Shown here piece by piece: positions 9,359 to 17,741 of a DNA stretch of 64,000 nt. Every line of letters begins with the position of its first letter. The first letter of the stretch is position 1. The notes beneath the pieces were generated by a model, which did no database searches, had not been told where the DNA came from, and worked only from the letters and a program-made list of their open reading frames with translations. The DNA is from Cecembia calidifontis (GTDB taxonomy: Bacteria > Bacteroidota > Bacteroidia > Cytophagales > Cyclobacteriaceae), in NCBI RefSeq assembly GCF_004216715.1, contig NZ_SGXG01000001.1, positions 2,402,501 through 2,466,500 of the forward strand, written 5' to 3'. The position numbers and the translations under genes were made by a program.

Positions 9359-12300
9359 ATGAACAAAATATTACAGATTATTTTGGTCTTTGCACTGCTA
9401 TTCTCTTTTGGTAATCAGAACCAAGGCGGGGCACAGACCTTTGATGAAAAACTTTATGATGCAGTACAGTGGCGCTTGGTAGGGCCACATAGGGGTGGAC
9501 GCTCTGCAGCTGTTGCAGGAGTGGCCTCTGAGCGAAATACCTTTTACTTCGGTGCAACGGGAGGGGGGGTCTGGAAAACGACTGATGGAGGAAGGACCTG
9601 GGGAAATATATCAGATGGTTATTTTGGCGGGTCCATTGGTGCGGTGGCAGTTGCAGAATCTGATCCGAACATCATCTATGTAGGAGGAGGTGAAAAAACT
9701 GTAAGGGGAAATGTTTCTTATGGTTATGGATTTTGGAGAAGTAATGATGCAGGAAAAACCTGGGAACATCTTGGTATGGAAGAAACGAGATTTGTTTCCA
9801 GAATACGGATTCATCCTACTAACCCTGATGTGGTTTATGCTGCTGTTTTGGGTGATATTTTTAAGCCTACTGATTTGAGAGGTGTTTATAAATCCACTGA
9901 CGGAGGAAAGACTTGGAGCAGAAAATTGTTTACCAATCCCCAGGCCGGTGCCGTAGATTTGATCTTGGATCCCAATAATCCCGAAGTGCTTTATGCAACT
10001 ACCTGGGAAGTTAAAAGGACTCCCTTCAGCCTAGAAAGTGGTGGGCCAGGTTCCAAAATGTTCAAAAGTACCGATGGAGGAGAAACATGGAAAGAGATTT
10101 CCAGAAACAAAGGATTGCCTTCTGGTTTGTTGGGTATAATGGGGATCACTGTATCACCGGTAAATTCCAAAAGGCTTTGGGCTATAGTGGAGAATCTGGA
10201 TGGTGGTGTCTTCCGGTCAGATGATGGAGGAGAGTCCTGGGAAAAAACCAATGATGATAGAAACTTAAGACAAAGGGCCTGGTACTATACACGAATTTAT
10301 GCAGACACCCAAGATGAAAATACAGTTTATGTATTGAATGTGAGTTATCATAAATCCACTGATGGTGGAAAAACCTTTAAAAGTGCCAATGCACCGCATG
10401 GAGATCATCATGATCTTTGGATAGATCCTGCTGACAACAAGAGGATGGTCATTGCGGATGATGGTGGTGCACAGGTTTCTTTTGATGGAGGAGATACCTG
10501 GTCGACTTATATGAATCAGCCAACAGCGCAATTTTATAGGGTGACTACAGACAACCATTTTCCATACAGGATTTATGGAGCGCAACAGGATAATAGTACA
10601 ATGAGAATATCCCATAGGAATGAAGGTTCTGGAATTTCTGAGGAAGATTGGGAGGAAAGTGCTGGGTCGGAATCCGGTTGGTTGGCTGTGGACCCCACCG
10701 ATAATGATGTGGTATATGGCGGTAATTATGGTGGACTCCTTCAATATCTGAACCACAGGACAGGTGCTGCTAGAAATGTGAATGTTTATCCTGACAATCC
10801 AATGGGACATGGAGCAGAAGGGATGAAATACAGGTTTCAGTGGAATTTCCCTATCTTCTTTTCCCCTCATGACCCGAAGGTGTTGTATACCACGTCCAAT
10901 CATTTTCACCGTTCCACCAATGGAGGCCAATCATGGGAGACCTTTAGTCCTGATCTGACCAGAAATGCCAAGGAAAAACTTGGCCCTTCGGGAGGTCCTA
11001 TTACAAAAGACAATACATCTGTAGAATATTATTCTACCATTTTTGCTGCAGCTGAATCCCCATTGAAAAAAGGAGTGCTTTGGGCGGGATCTGATGATGG
11101 CTTGGTGCATGTGTCAAAGGATAATGGAAAAACATGGGAAAATGTAACGCCTAAAGACCTGCCTGAGTGGACCCAGATCAATAGTATGGAAGGTCATCCA
11201 TTTGAAGAAGGAGGCTTGTATTTTGCTGCCACTGCTTATAAAAACGGGAATTATGCACCATACCTTTTCAAAACCACCGATTATGGCAAGACTTGGACAA
11301 AAATTGTGAATGGAATTGATGCCCAGCACTTCACAAGAGTTGTCCGTGCCGATCCTGTTAAAAAAGGGATCCTTTATGCCGGTACGGAAACGGGAATGTA
11401 TATCTCCTTTAACGACGGTGGCTTATGGCAGCCATTTCAATTGAACTTACCGATTGTACCTATCACAGATCTGACAATCAAAGACAACAACCTGATTGCG
11501 GCAACTCAAGGAAGGAGTTTTTGGATCATTGATGACTTGACGGTTCTCCATCAATTGTCCAATGATGTATCCAATAAACCATTCTATCTTTTTAAGCCGC
11601 AGGATAGCTATACTTTAGATGGAGTAAGAAAGGAGTCCAAAACAGAAGGAACAAATAGACCCGGAGGGGTTTTGGTGTATTATCATTTGAAGGAAGAGCC
11701 AAAAGAGGAGGTTAGGATAGAATTTTATGACCAGAATAGAAATCTCATGAGGGAGTTTTCTTCTAAAGGGATTGAAGGGGATACCTTAAAATACAGGTTG
11801 GGTTCCAATGAATTCAATTGGAATTTAAGAATCCCAAATGCCAAAGGCTTTGATGGCTTGATCATGTGGTCCGGCCCCCTTAGAGGGCCTAAAGTGGTTC
11901 CCGGGGATTATACCGTGCTGTTGATCGTAGATGGACAAGTTCAGGAACAGGGATTCAAAGTATTGCCTGACCCAAGATATCCTTCCACCCAAGAGGACAG
12001 ACAGGCACAGTATGATTTCTTATTGAAGGTGAGGGATAAACTCACAGAGACCCATGAGACGATTATTTTGATCAGAAAGTACAGGGATGAACTGAATGGG
12101 ATAATGGAAAAGAATCCAAGGCAAAAAAGAAGCATTGAGCCAATTCTCAGAACCATTTCAGATATTGAGAAGGAATTGTACCAAACCCAGAATAGGAGTA
12201 ATCAGGATCCTCTAAACTATCCAATCCGTCTGAACAATAAATTGGCACACCTCAATGTCATTGTAGGTACAGGTGAATGGAGGCCTACAGATGGAGCAGA

Positions 12301-12427
12301 AGAGGTTAGGGTTGAAATTACCCGTCAAATAGATGTACAATTAGCAAAATTCAGGGAAATTGAACGTTCAAGGATTGCCAATATCCTCAATGTAGAAGAA
12401 TTGAAGACAGAATTGAAGTTGAAATAA
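9359..12427 (+). CDS. Exported Asp-box (BNR/VPS10-like) repeat beta-propeller protein
   Basis: A 1,022-residue protein with an N-terminal signal peptide (MNKILQIILVFALLFSFG, likely cleavage near GGAQTF). At least eleven Asp-box motifs of the S-x-D-x-G-x-T-W type run through it, for example TDGGRTWGNIS, STDGGKTWSRKL, STNGGQSWETFS and TTDYGKTWTKI. They build the beta-propeller blades seen in sialidase-like and sortilin/VPS10 proteins. The C-terminal ~200 residues are a different, more helical region. Such proteins are often annotated as glycosyl hydrolases, but Asp-boxes are structural and I see no catalytic sialidase Arg/Asp set, so no enzymatic function is assigned. Monocistronic, after the rpmA terminator. 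Confidence 0.8.
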   Translation: MNKILQIILVFALLFSFGNQNQGGAQTFDEKLYDAVQWRLVGPHRGGRSAAVAGVASERNTFYFGATGGGVWKTTDGGRTWGNISDGYFGGSIGAVAVAESDPNIIYVGGGEKTVRGNVSYGYGFWRSNDAGKTWEHLGMEETRFVSRIRIHPTNPDVVYAAVLGDIFKPTDLRGVYKSTDGGKTWSRKLFTNPQAGAVDLILDPNNPEVLYATTWEVKRTPFSLESGGPGSKMFKSTDGGETWKEISRNKGLPSGLLGIMGITVSPVNSKRLWAIVENLDGGVFRSDDGGESWEKTNDDRNLRQRAWYYTRIYADTQDENTVYVLNVSYHKSTDGGKTFKSANAPHGDHHDLWIDPADNKRMVIADDGGAQVSFDGGDTWSTYMNQPTAQFYRVTTDNHFPYRIYGAQQDNSTMRISHRNEGSGISEEDWEESAGSESGWLAVDPTDNDVVYGGNYGGLLQYLNHRTGAARNVNVYPDNPMGHGAEGMKYRFQWNFPIFFSPHDPKVLYTTSNHFHRSTNGGQSWETFSPDLTRNAKEKLGPSGGPITKDNTSVEYYSTIFAAAESPLKKGVLWAGSDDGLVHVSKDNGKTWENVTPKDLPEWTQINSMEGHPFEEGGLYFAATAYKNGNYAPYLFKTTDYGKTWTKIVNGIDAQHFTRVVRADPVKKGILYAGTETGMYISFNDGGLWQPFQLNLPIVPITDLTIKDNNLIAATQGRSFWIIDDLTVLHQLSNDVSNKPFYLFKPQDSYTLDGVRKESKTEGTNRPGGVLVYYHLKEEPKEEVRIEFYDQNRNLMREFSSKGIEGDTLKYRLGSNEFNWNLRIPNAKGFDGLIMWSGPLRGPKVVPGDYTVLLIVDGQVQEQGFKVLPDPRYPSTQEDRQAQYDFLLKVRDKLTETHETIILIRKYRDELNGIMEKNPRQKRSIEPILRTISDIEKELYQTQNRSNQDPLNYPIRLNNKLAHLNVIVGTGEWRPTDGAEEVRVEITRQIDVQLAKFREIERSRIANILNVEELKTELKLK

Positions 12428-12501
12428 TGGACTAGGTTTTTTTAGCGAAGTGGCAAGAAAAAATACCCCATTTTAATTTCAATTGAATAGACTTTATGAA
12501 T

Positions 12502-13527
12502 ATCCGCCTACATACAAGTGGGCAAATTTTATACTTTGACAATAAGTGTCAATAACTTTCAGGGCTGAATTGTAAGTGTTTAATTGGCTGTAAATAAATA
12601 AGAAGGCCATGAATATTCTACAATTCAATGAAAGATATCCTGATGAGGCAAGTTGCATCCATTACTTGAAGGAACAAAGGGAAAGAGAAGGTGTCATTTG
12701 CAAGAATTGTAATTCCAAGGATCACTACTGGCTTAATTCTCTCAATATGTTCCAATGTAAACATTGTAAATTTAGGACAGGACTGAAAAATGGTACTATT
12801 ATGGAAAACAGCAAGTTACCATTGAGGACTTGGTTGCTTGCAATGACTCTTGTAAGCGCAACCAAGAAGGGATTTAGCTGCCTTGAACTACAGAGGCAGA
12901 TGGGTCATAGCAGATACGAGACTGTTTTCAGACTGTATCACAAGCTCCGGGAAGCAATGGGTAAACGTGACAGCCAATATAAACTAGAAGATATGGTTGA
13001 ATATGATGAGGCTTTTGTAAGCAAGGCAACAAAATCTTCGGAAAAGACGAAGCTGAAGAAAGGCCGTGGAAGCCAAAAACAAGCTACTGTCGCTGTTATG
13101 GCTGAATCATCTATTCTTGAAGACCTAATTACTGGAGAAAAGGACAAAAGCTGCAGATATTTCAAGATGGTCAAAATAGATAACTTGAAGGCAAAAACAG
13201 CCGAAAAACTGATAAAAGGACTGATTGACAAAAAAGCCGTGCTCCAAACTGATGAAAGTACGACTTATGCTAACCTAGAAGATTGTATCGATGTTCACGT
13301 GAGCGAATTATCTTCCACAAAAGAGGGCAAGTTCAACCTCAAATGGGCACATATAGCAATAAGCAACCTTAAAAGGGATTTACAGAAGTACCATATGGTT
13401 TCAGAAAAGATGCTTCAAAACTATCTCAATGAATTCTGTTATAAACTAAACCGAAGATACTTTGGTAAAAAACTCTTTGATAGACTTGTTATTGCGAGCA
13501 TTTGCCCCTACTTGTATACAAGCGGAT
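12502..13527 (+). mobile_element. IS1595-type insertion sequence (ISXO2-like), 1.03 kb
   Basis: One transposase gene lies between imperfect inverted repeats. The left end reads ATCCGCCTACATACAAGT at 12502; the right end read inward from 13527 is ATCCGCTTGTATACAAGT, and both continue into G-rich GGGCAAAT. Similarity may extend several bases further out, so the exact outer limits are uncertain and no target duplication could be fixed. The right repeat overlaps the last codons of the transposase. An IS1634-family element sits 54 bp beyond, and its target duplication has copied this right end to 15306-15333. Confidence 0.7.
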
Positions 13528-13529
13528 AA
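12609..13529 (+). CDS. IS1595-family transposase (ISXO2-like)
   Basis: A 306-residue protein. The N-terminus carries a zinc ribbon with two Cys pairs (CKNCNSKDHYW and CKHCKFRT, residues ~35-60), typical of IS1595 transposases. The DDE-like domain follows: VEYDEAFVSKA for the first Asp, LQTDESTTYANL for the second, and HIAISNLKRDL, where the third acidic position is Asn followed by Lys, as in the DDN-K subtype. The frame is intact. Its final 100 bp are duplicated at 15236-15335 by the neighbouring IS1634-type insertion, but this left copy is complete. Confidence 0.9.
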   Translation: MNILQFNERYPDEASCIHYLKEQREREGVICKNCNSKDHYWLNSLNMFQCKHCKFRTGLKNGTIMENSKLPLRTWLLAMTLVSATKKGFSCLELQRQMGHSRYETVFRLYHKLREAMGKRDSQYKLEDMVEYDEAFVSKATKSSEKTKLKKGRGSQKQATVAVMAESSILEDLITGEKDKSCRYFKMVKIDNLKAKTAEKLIKGLIDKKAVLQTDESTTYANLEDCIDVHVSELSSTKEGKFNLKWAHIAISNLKRDLQKYHMVSEKMLQNYLNEFCYKLNRRYFGKKLFDRLVIASICPYLYTSG

Positions 13530-13581
13530 TCATAATAGACTTATTGAAAAGAGGCTTTTCTTTTTTGGAAAGCCTCTTTTT
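13430..13581. repeat. 152-bp direct repeat, left copy (IS1634 target duplication)
   Basis: Appears identical by eye to 15236-15387. It covers the last 100 bp of the IS1595 transposase gene, that element's right inverted repeat and the terminator hairpin. The repeat directly abuts the left terminus of the IS1634-family element. Confidence 0.93.
13547..13581 (+). terminator. Terminator after the IS1595 transposase
   Basis: GAGGCTTT pairs with AAAGCCTC within AAAAGAGGC...GCCTCTTTTT, ending in a T-run. A second copy lies at 15353-15388 in the duplicated repeat. Confidence 0.8.
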
Positions 13582-13609
13582 CCTGACTTCGACACTGGGA
13601 CACCCAAAA

Positions 13610-13768
13610 TCAAAAACCGAACATTTTTGCGAGTTTTTGTTGACTTTCGTTCAAAAATAGGGTCTTTCTCAGCTTTTTACCTGAAGATTTGAGCTGTATT
13701 TCAACAGTGTAAATCCCTTTTGCTATTTCTATGGCTTTCTGAGGAGAAAGTTTTGGTCCTTTTTCCAA
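13610..13768 (-). other. In-frame 52-codon tail behind the transposase stop, copy 1
   Basis: Directly after the TAA of the transposase, in the same frame, lie 52 open codons reading LEKGPKLSPQKAIEIAKGIY and ending QQKLAKMFGF before TGA. This resembles the expected C-terminal end of IS1634 transposases. The tail would be translated only by readthrough of the TAA. Confidence 0.65.
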
Positions 13769-15121
13769 TTACTGCCTTTCCAGTTCCTTAAACACTTTGT
13801 AAGCGACGAATGCGATGCTTATATGTGCTTCGATCCTGCGTTGTTTATAATGGAAAACAGGCCTGACTTTGATTTCATTTTTGGTTATCCTGAAGGCCTT
13901 TTCTATTTTCCAAAGGTTGTTGTAATTCTCAATGACCTCGTCTTTGTCAAGGTTTGTGTTGGTAATATACCCTTTGAGACCGTCCCATTTCCCATCCTGT
14001 TCAAACTTTTCAATATCAAGGGCAATCTTTACCTCCCCTTCCATTTTAAGATACTTGTTATAGCCCCTGTTGTTGATGTGGCTTTTGTTGAGCTTTCCTG
14101 ATTTTAACTGTTTCTCGAGCTTTTTAAGACCTTTCTCCCTGTTGATCCTGTCTTTTTTGGCTCTTCTGTCTGAATAACTGACAACCATTCTGAGCCCGTC
14201 CTCCCAATCCAGCAGCCTGCTCTCGCCGTTTTCAAGTTCAAAAGCCAATATCCTCTCTTTACTTTTATCAGGGGAAGCTTTCAGCCTTGCTCCCAGAATA
14301 AACTCGTAACCGTTGTCCCGTAACTCTTTTACATTGCTTTTTGACAGTAAACCTGAATCGGCAACAACAATCGGAGCAGGTAAGCTATACTTCTTTCTAA
14401 AAGCTTCTATCACAGGGATCATCGTATGCCCTTCAAACTTGTTTCCCTCAAAAATCTCATAAGCCAGAGGATATCCCTCTAGTCCAACCAGCAGACCCAA
14501 AACAATCTGTGGATTTTGATGCTTTCCCTCCTTGGAAAAACCACTCTTTCTAAGATCATCTTCATGATCCACTTCAAAATAAAGCGTAGTAACATCATAG
14601 AAAACGATATTGATACTCCCTCCGAGTATTCTCTTGGTATTTTCAAAGCTGATCAGCTGGACCGTTTCCTTATAGTTGTTGTAAAGCTTGTCCATGTACC
14701 TGTAAAGGTCCTGAACCTGGAATTCGAGGCCGTGGTAGGTGAGCAGGTAATCACAGGTTTTCAGCTTGCTGGCAGGAAAACAGATCCTGGAATATACCAG
14801 CCACCTGAAGATATCATCTTGGATTGCGCTGAACCCAATATCATTGAAAATCCTGTCCAAAAGCAGCTCGGTACCTGAAACAGTGATGTTTTCAACACTT
14901 TCCAGAACAGAATCGGCAATCCGTTCTTCATCACTGAAGGGGATTTCAAGTGCTCCTTTATGGTTTTTTATCCATTCCTCCCCAAGAATAAAAAGTCTTT
15001 CAACCTCAGATCGATCAGAACTGCTTCCGATCGTTTTTACAACCTTGCTTTTACCTTTGATCTTCTCAATTACCTGAACACTGATCTTGCCACTTTTATT
15101 GGGTTTTCTCCGAACAAACAT
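13769..15121 (-). CDS. IS1634-family transposase, copy 1
   Basis: About 450 residues from the ATG at 15121 (MFVRRKPNKSGKISVQ); a longer frame opens with a TTG at 15157, less likely. It is a DDE transposase of the IS4 superfamily. The first Asp is in VFYDVTTLYFE and the second in IVVADSGLLSKSN. The third acidic residue lies in the late KIEKAFRITKNEIKVRP region, within the family's conserved Glu/Arg/Lys signature. The protein ends at an in-frame TAA after KELERQ. The next 52 codons look like the missing C-terminus, so it is either truncated or read through. Residue Asn replaces the His of copy 2 in SFENTKRILGG. Confidence 0.88.
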   Translation of the reverse strand: MFVRRKPNKSGKISVQVIEKIKGKSKVVKTIGSSSDRSEVERLFILGEEWIKNHKGALEIPFSDEERIADSVLESVENITVSGTELLLDRIFNDIGFSAIQDDIFRWLVYSRICFPASKLKTCDYLLTYHGLEFQVQDLYRYMDKLYNNYKETVQLISFENTKRILGGSINIVFYDVTTLYFEVDHEDDLRKSGFSKEGKHQNPQIVLGLLVGLEGYPLAYEIFEGNKFEGHTMIPVIEAFRKKYSLPAPIVVADSGLLSKSNVKELRDNGYEFILGARLKASPDKSKERILAFELENGESRLLDWEDGLRMVVSYSDRRAKKDRINREKGLKKLEKQLKSGKLNKSHINNRGYNKYLKMEGEVKIALDIEKFEQDGKWDGLKGYITNTNLDKDEVIENYNNLWKIEKAFRITKNEIKVRPVFHYKQRRIEAHISIAFVAYKVFKELERQ

Positions 15122-15235
15122 GCCTAAAAGTACAAAAAACCACCCCGGGACACCCAAATTGAGAATCTGAAAATTATAATGATCTATATTTCAATACTTT
15201 ATGTAAAAATGGGACTGACGACTGTCGAAGTCAGG

Positions 15236-15387
15236 TGAATTCTGTTATAAACTAAACCGAAGATACTTTGGTAAAAAACTCTTTGATAGACTTGTTATTG
15301 CGAGCATTTGCCCCTACTTGTATACAAGCGGATAATCATAATAGACTTATTGAAAAGAGGCTTTTCTTTTTTGGAAAGCCTCTTTTT
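15236..15387. repeat. 152-bp direct repeat, right copy (IS1634 target duplication)
   Basis: Right-hand partner of 13430-13581. It contains a headless 3' fragment of the IS1595 transposase gene (15236-15335), a second copy of that element's right inverted repeat (15306-15333) and the terminator at 15353-15388. Confidence 0.93.
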
Positions 15388-15548
15388 TATTGAGTTATCA
15401 GCAGGTGATTGTATGCGGGATGAAAACCGGTATTCGAAAAGAAATCTTTTTGATTCAAAAAAAATCATAACAGCGTTTTTTCAAGCTTAAATCTTGGTAA
15501 ATTAAGTCTGCTAATTACTTGTAAAGAAATAAGGAGCGACTTCTTGTT

Positions 15549-16463
15549 ATGGTGACCAAATATGACAGGGAACATCATTTGCTCAAAGTCTCGGTATATG
15601 GGGCTTTGCTTTTTGCTATTTTCGCCATCGTGTGGGGTGTATTTGTGCATTCCAAAATTATCCTATTTGACGGGGTATATTCATTGATCAGTGTGGGCTT
15701 GTCTTCTATTTCTTTGGTGACGGCAGCTTATATGCAAAAACAGGATTTTGACAGGTTTCCCTATGGGAAGGAAATGATAGAGCCGGTGATTATTTTGGGA
15801 AAATTTCTGGTTATTACCATCCTTTGTCTATTTTCCATGTTTTCGGGAATTTCTACTCTACTTTCAGGAGGCCAGGAAGTGAATGCTGGTTCCGGGGTCA
15901 TTTATTCTTTATTAGCTACATTAGGCTGTTATCTTTTTTATTTTTTCCTCAACAGGAAAAAGGATCAGCTTGAGTCAGGTTTGGTGGAAGCAGAAGCACA
16001 ACAATGGTTGATGGATACATTTTTGAGTTTGGCAGTTTTAATGGGTTTCATGCTGGCTTATAGCTTACGGTTTACCAGATTTAATTACCTTATGCCTTAT
16101 ATGGATCCTTTGATGGTGGTGCTGGTGTCAGGGTATTTTTTAAAGGTTCCTATCACAAACATGGGGAGGCAGATTAAGGAAGTCCTGGACATGAAGGCTG
16201 AAGACAAATACATGGCGCTTTGTAAAAAAATTGTGGATGGTATAGAGTCCAAATACGGGTTTTCTGAATCTTTTCTTAGGGTTTCTAAATCGGGAACCAA
16301 ATTGTTTATCGAGATTGACTTTGTAGTTGCCCCGGGAGGTTGGCAGCCCAATTTGGAGGAGCAGGATCTGATTAGGCAGGAGATTTTAGATCAGATGAAG
16401 CCGATCACTTTGAAAAAATGGTTGAATGTAGCCTTTACCCTGGACCGAAAGTGGGCCATATAG
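15549..16463 (+). CDS. Cation diffusion facilitator (CDF) family transporter
   Basis: A 304-residue inner-membrane protein with about six hydrophobic segments in the first ~210 residues, followed by a cytoplasmic C-terminal domain. It fits the CDF family, which exports divalent metals in exchange for protons. TM2 carries LFDGVYSLIS with the conserved Asp. TM5 reads QQWLMDTFLSLAV, where the usual HxxxD metal site is QxxxD. The His-to-Gln change means zinc specificity should not be assumed. It lies directly after the IS1634/IS1595 composite; its promoter would be in 15388-15548. No linked regulator is visible. Confidence 0.82.
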   Translation: MVTKYDREHHLLKVSVYGALLFAIFAIVWGVFVHSKIILFDGVYSLISVGLSSISLVTAAYMQKQDFDRFPYGKEMIEPVIILGKFLVITILCLFSMFSGISTLLSGGQEVNAGSGVIYSLLATLGCYLFYFFLNRKKDQLESGLVEAEAQQWLMDTFLSLAVLMGFMLAYSLRFTRFNYLMPYMDPLMVVLVSGYFLKVPITNMGRQIKEVLDMKAEDKYMALCKKIVDGIESKYGFSESFLRVSKSGTKLFIEIDFVVAPGGWQPNLEEQDLIRQEILDQMKPITLKKWLNVAFTLDRKWAI

Positions 16464-16678
16464 TAAAAAAACAAAATCTGCCAATTCTCATGCCCTATCT
16501 TAATCGAACGAACAGAAAGATAACGGAAATCATTAAATTTCAATTAGAAGGGAATGGATTACATTAATTGGCTGATTTTTTATTACCCTATGCTTCAGAT
16601 TTTTAGTTGCAAGCCGGATATTGTATAACAAGTCAAATCCTAAAACTTCCCAACAATATGAAAAATAATTCGTCCTAA

Positions 16679-16694
16679 TATGACAAAGGTCATA
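16679..16694. promoter_or_regulatory. Palindromic operator candidate upstream of hpf
   Basis: TATGAC-AAAG-GTCATA is a perfect inverted repeat just upstream of a matching -7 box. The layout resembles CRP/FNR-family operator sites. No regulator has been linked to it here. Confidence 0.45.
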
Positions 16695-16715
16695 ATTTTT
16701 AGGATGTGACCTAAG

Positions 16716-16723
16716 TAATTTTG
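16716..16723 (+). promoter_or_regulatory. Bacteroidota -7 promoter box of hpf
   Basis: TAATTTTG matches TAnnTTTG and lies 26 bp before the hpf ATG. The -33 region falls at the T-rich stretch around 16694-16700, directly beside the palindrome at 16679-16694. Confidence 0.55.
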
Positions 16724-16748
16724 ATTAACACATAAATCATTTTAAGCG

Positions 16749-17063
16749 ATGAACTACACAGAGAATTACCGAGGAATTAAAATTGATGTCCAAGCGCACC
16801 AAGTTGATGTGCCGGTTGGATTGCAGGCCCAGATCAGAAAATCTATAGATAAATTATTGAGGTTCACGCCCACCATCAATGCAGTTGATATTTATTTGAA
16901 TATCTCTGGTAAAGGGAAAACCGCAGAAAGAATTTTGGGTATGCGGGTTGGAATACCAGGTCCTGATGTTTTTTCTGAAGAAAAAGCCAAGGATAGATGG
17001 AATACGATGTTGAGGAGTGTAACTGACAAAAATATCCGTCAATTACAAAAAGGAAAGGATTGA
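16749..17063 (+). CDS. hpf: Ribosome hibernation promoting factor, HPF/RaiA family (short form)
   Basis: A 104-residue protein with the S30AE/sigma-54 modulation fold pattern: an N-terminal beta-strand with polar residues, then AQIRKSIDKLLRFTPTINAVDIYLNI, a helix followed by a strand. A second helix near SEEKAKDRWNTMLRSVTDKNIRQLQKGK ends in the usual basic tail. Short HPF proteins bind the 30S decoding centre and help form inactive 100S ribosomes in starvation. It lacks the C-terminal dimerisation domain of long HPF. Monocistronic, ending in a terminator shared with the convergent rhomboid gene. Confidence 0.8.
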   Translation: MNYTENYRGIKIDVQAHQVDVPVGLQAQIRKSIDKLLRFTPTINAVDIYLNISGKGKTAERILGMRVGIPGPDVFSEEKAKDRWNTMLRSVTDKNIRQLQKGKD

Positions 17064-17086
17064 TTCTTCTTCACCGTAAAACCAGT

Positions 17087-17119
17087 AAAGCTTCAGGTCA
17101 AAATGGCCTGAAGCTTTTT
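17087..17119. terminator. Convergent terminator between hpf and the rhomboid gene
   Basis: AAAGCTTCAGG (17087-17097) pairs with CCTGAAGCTTT (17107-17117) and runs into T residues. The rhomboid stop codon (17098-17100) is inside the loop. Confidence 0.85.
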
Positions 17120-17727
17120 ATTTGCTCTATAAAATTTAATCCACTCTGTGGGGAAATAATCAATACGAAGGCGATACCAAACAATGCGCCGTAGAGGTGG
17201 GCATCATGGTTGATCCCGTCATCCCCTCTTCGGGCCTGTACAATGGTATATGCCAGAAATAGAATACCTAAAACAAATCCGGGGAGACATATCAGTCCAA
17301 AAAGGCATATGTCTGATAAAGGCATGATGATGATGCTGGCAAAAACTGCTGCGGCTACCCCGCCGGAAGCTCCTAAAGCCCTGTATTGGTAATTTTCTTT
17401 GTGTTTGAAATAAGTAGGAAGATCGGAAACAACTATCGCACCTAAATAAAAAAGAATAAATGTCAATAGCCCGGTGGACTTTCCCAATCGGTATAGCAAA
17501 AACATCTCAATGACCCTGCCGAAGAAGAAAAAAGTGAACATGTTGAAAAACAAATGCATCTGATCCTTGTGGATCAGTCCAGAGAGAATAAACCTGTCCC
17601 ACTCTTTTTTTCTTTTGATCTTGTATGGTGTAAACATCCAACGGTCCAATAAGTCAGGCTTTTTCCAGGCCTGATAGGATGTCAAAACAGTAATACCTAT
17701 CAGTATAATAGTAGCAGTTAAATCCAT
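17098..17727 (-). CDS. Rhomboid-family intramembrane serine protease
   Basis: A 209-residue polytopic membrane protein with about six transmembrane helices. Rhomboid signatures are HLFFNMFTFFFFG in TM2 (the His/Asn oxyanion-side residues), RALGASGGVAAAV with the catalytic Ser of GASGG, and NHDAHLYGALFG with the catalytic His in the last helix. Rhomboids cleave transmembrane segments of substrate proteins within the membrane. Substrate unknown. It follows the polyprenyl synthase gene by 14 bp, probably in the same operon (rnr, polyprenyl synthase, rhomboid). Confidence 0.9.
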   Translation of the reverse strand: MDLTATIILIGITVLTSYQAWKKPDLLDRWMFTPYKIKRKKEWDRFILSGLIHKDQMHLFFNMFTFFFFGRVIEMFLLYRLGKSTGLLTFILFYLGAIVVSDLPTYFKHKENYQYRALGASGGVAAAVFASIIIMPLSDICLFGLICLPGFVLGILFLAYTIVQARRGDDGINHDAHLYGALFGIAFVLIISPQSGLNFIEQIKSFRPF

Positions 17728-17741
17728 TGGCTAAAGCTTTA

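Larger units (their letters stand above)
13582..15235 (-). mobile_element. IS1634-family insertion sequence, copy 1 (1,654 bp)
   Basis: The termini are CCTGACTTCGACA at 13582 and its reverse complement TGTCGAAGTCAGG ending at 15235. The element carries one large transposase gene on the minus strand. It is flanked by a perfect 152-bp direct repeat (13430-13581 and 15236-15387). It is the same length as copy 2 (25857-27510) in inverted orientation. At least two single-base differences are visible between the copies, one changing Asn to His in the transposase. Long variable target duplications are a known property of the IS1634 family. Confidence 0.93.

Noticed and set aside
9359..12427. Calling the Asp-box protein a sialidase or glycosyl hydrolase
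   Set aside because: Asp-boxes are structural; I could not see the sialidase catalytic residues.
13823..15077. Several ORFs of 92-120 codons opposite or overlapping the IS1634 transposase
   Set aside because: They are shadows of the transposase frame and recur identically in copy 2; no independent evidence of coding.
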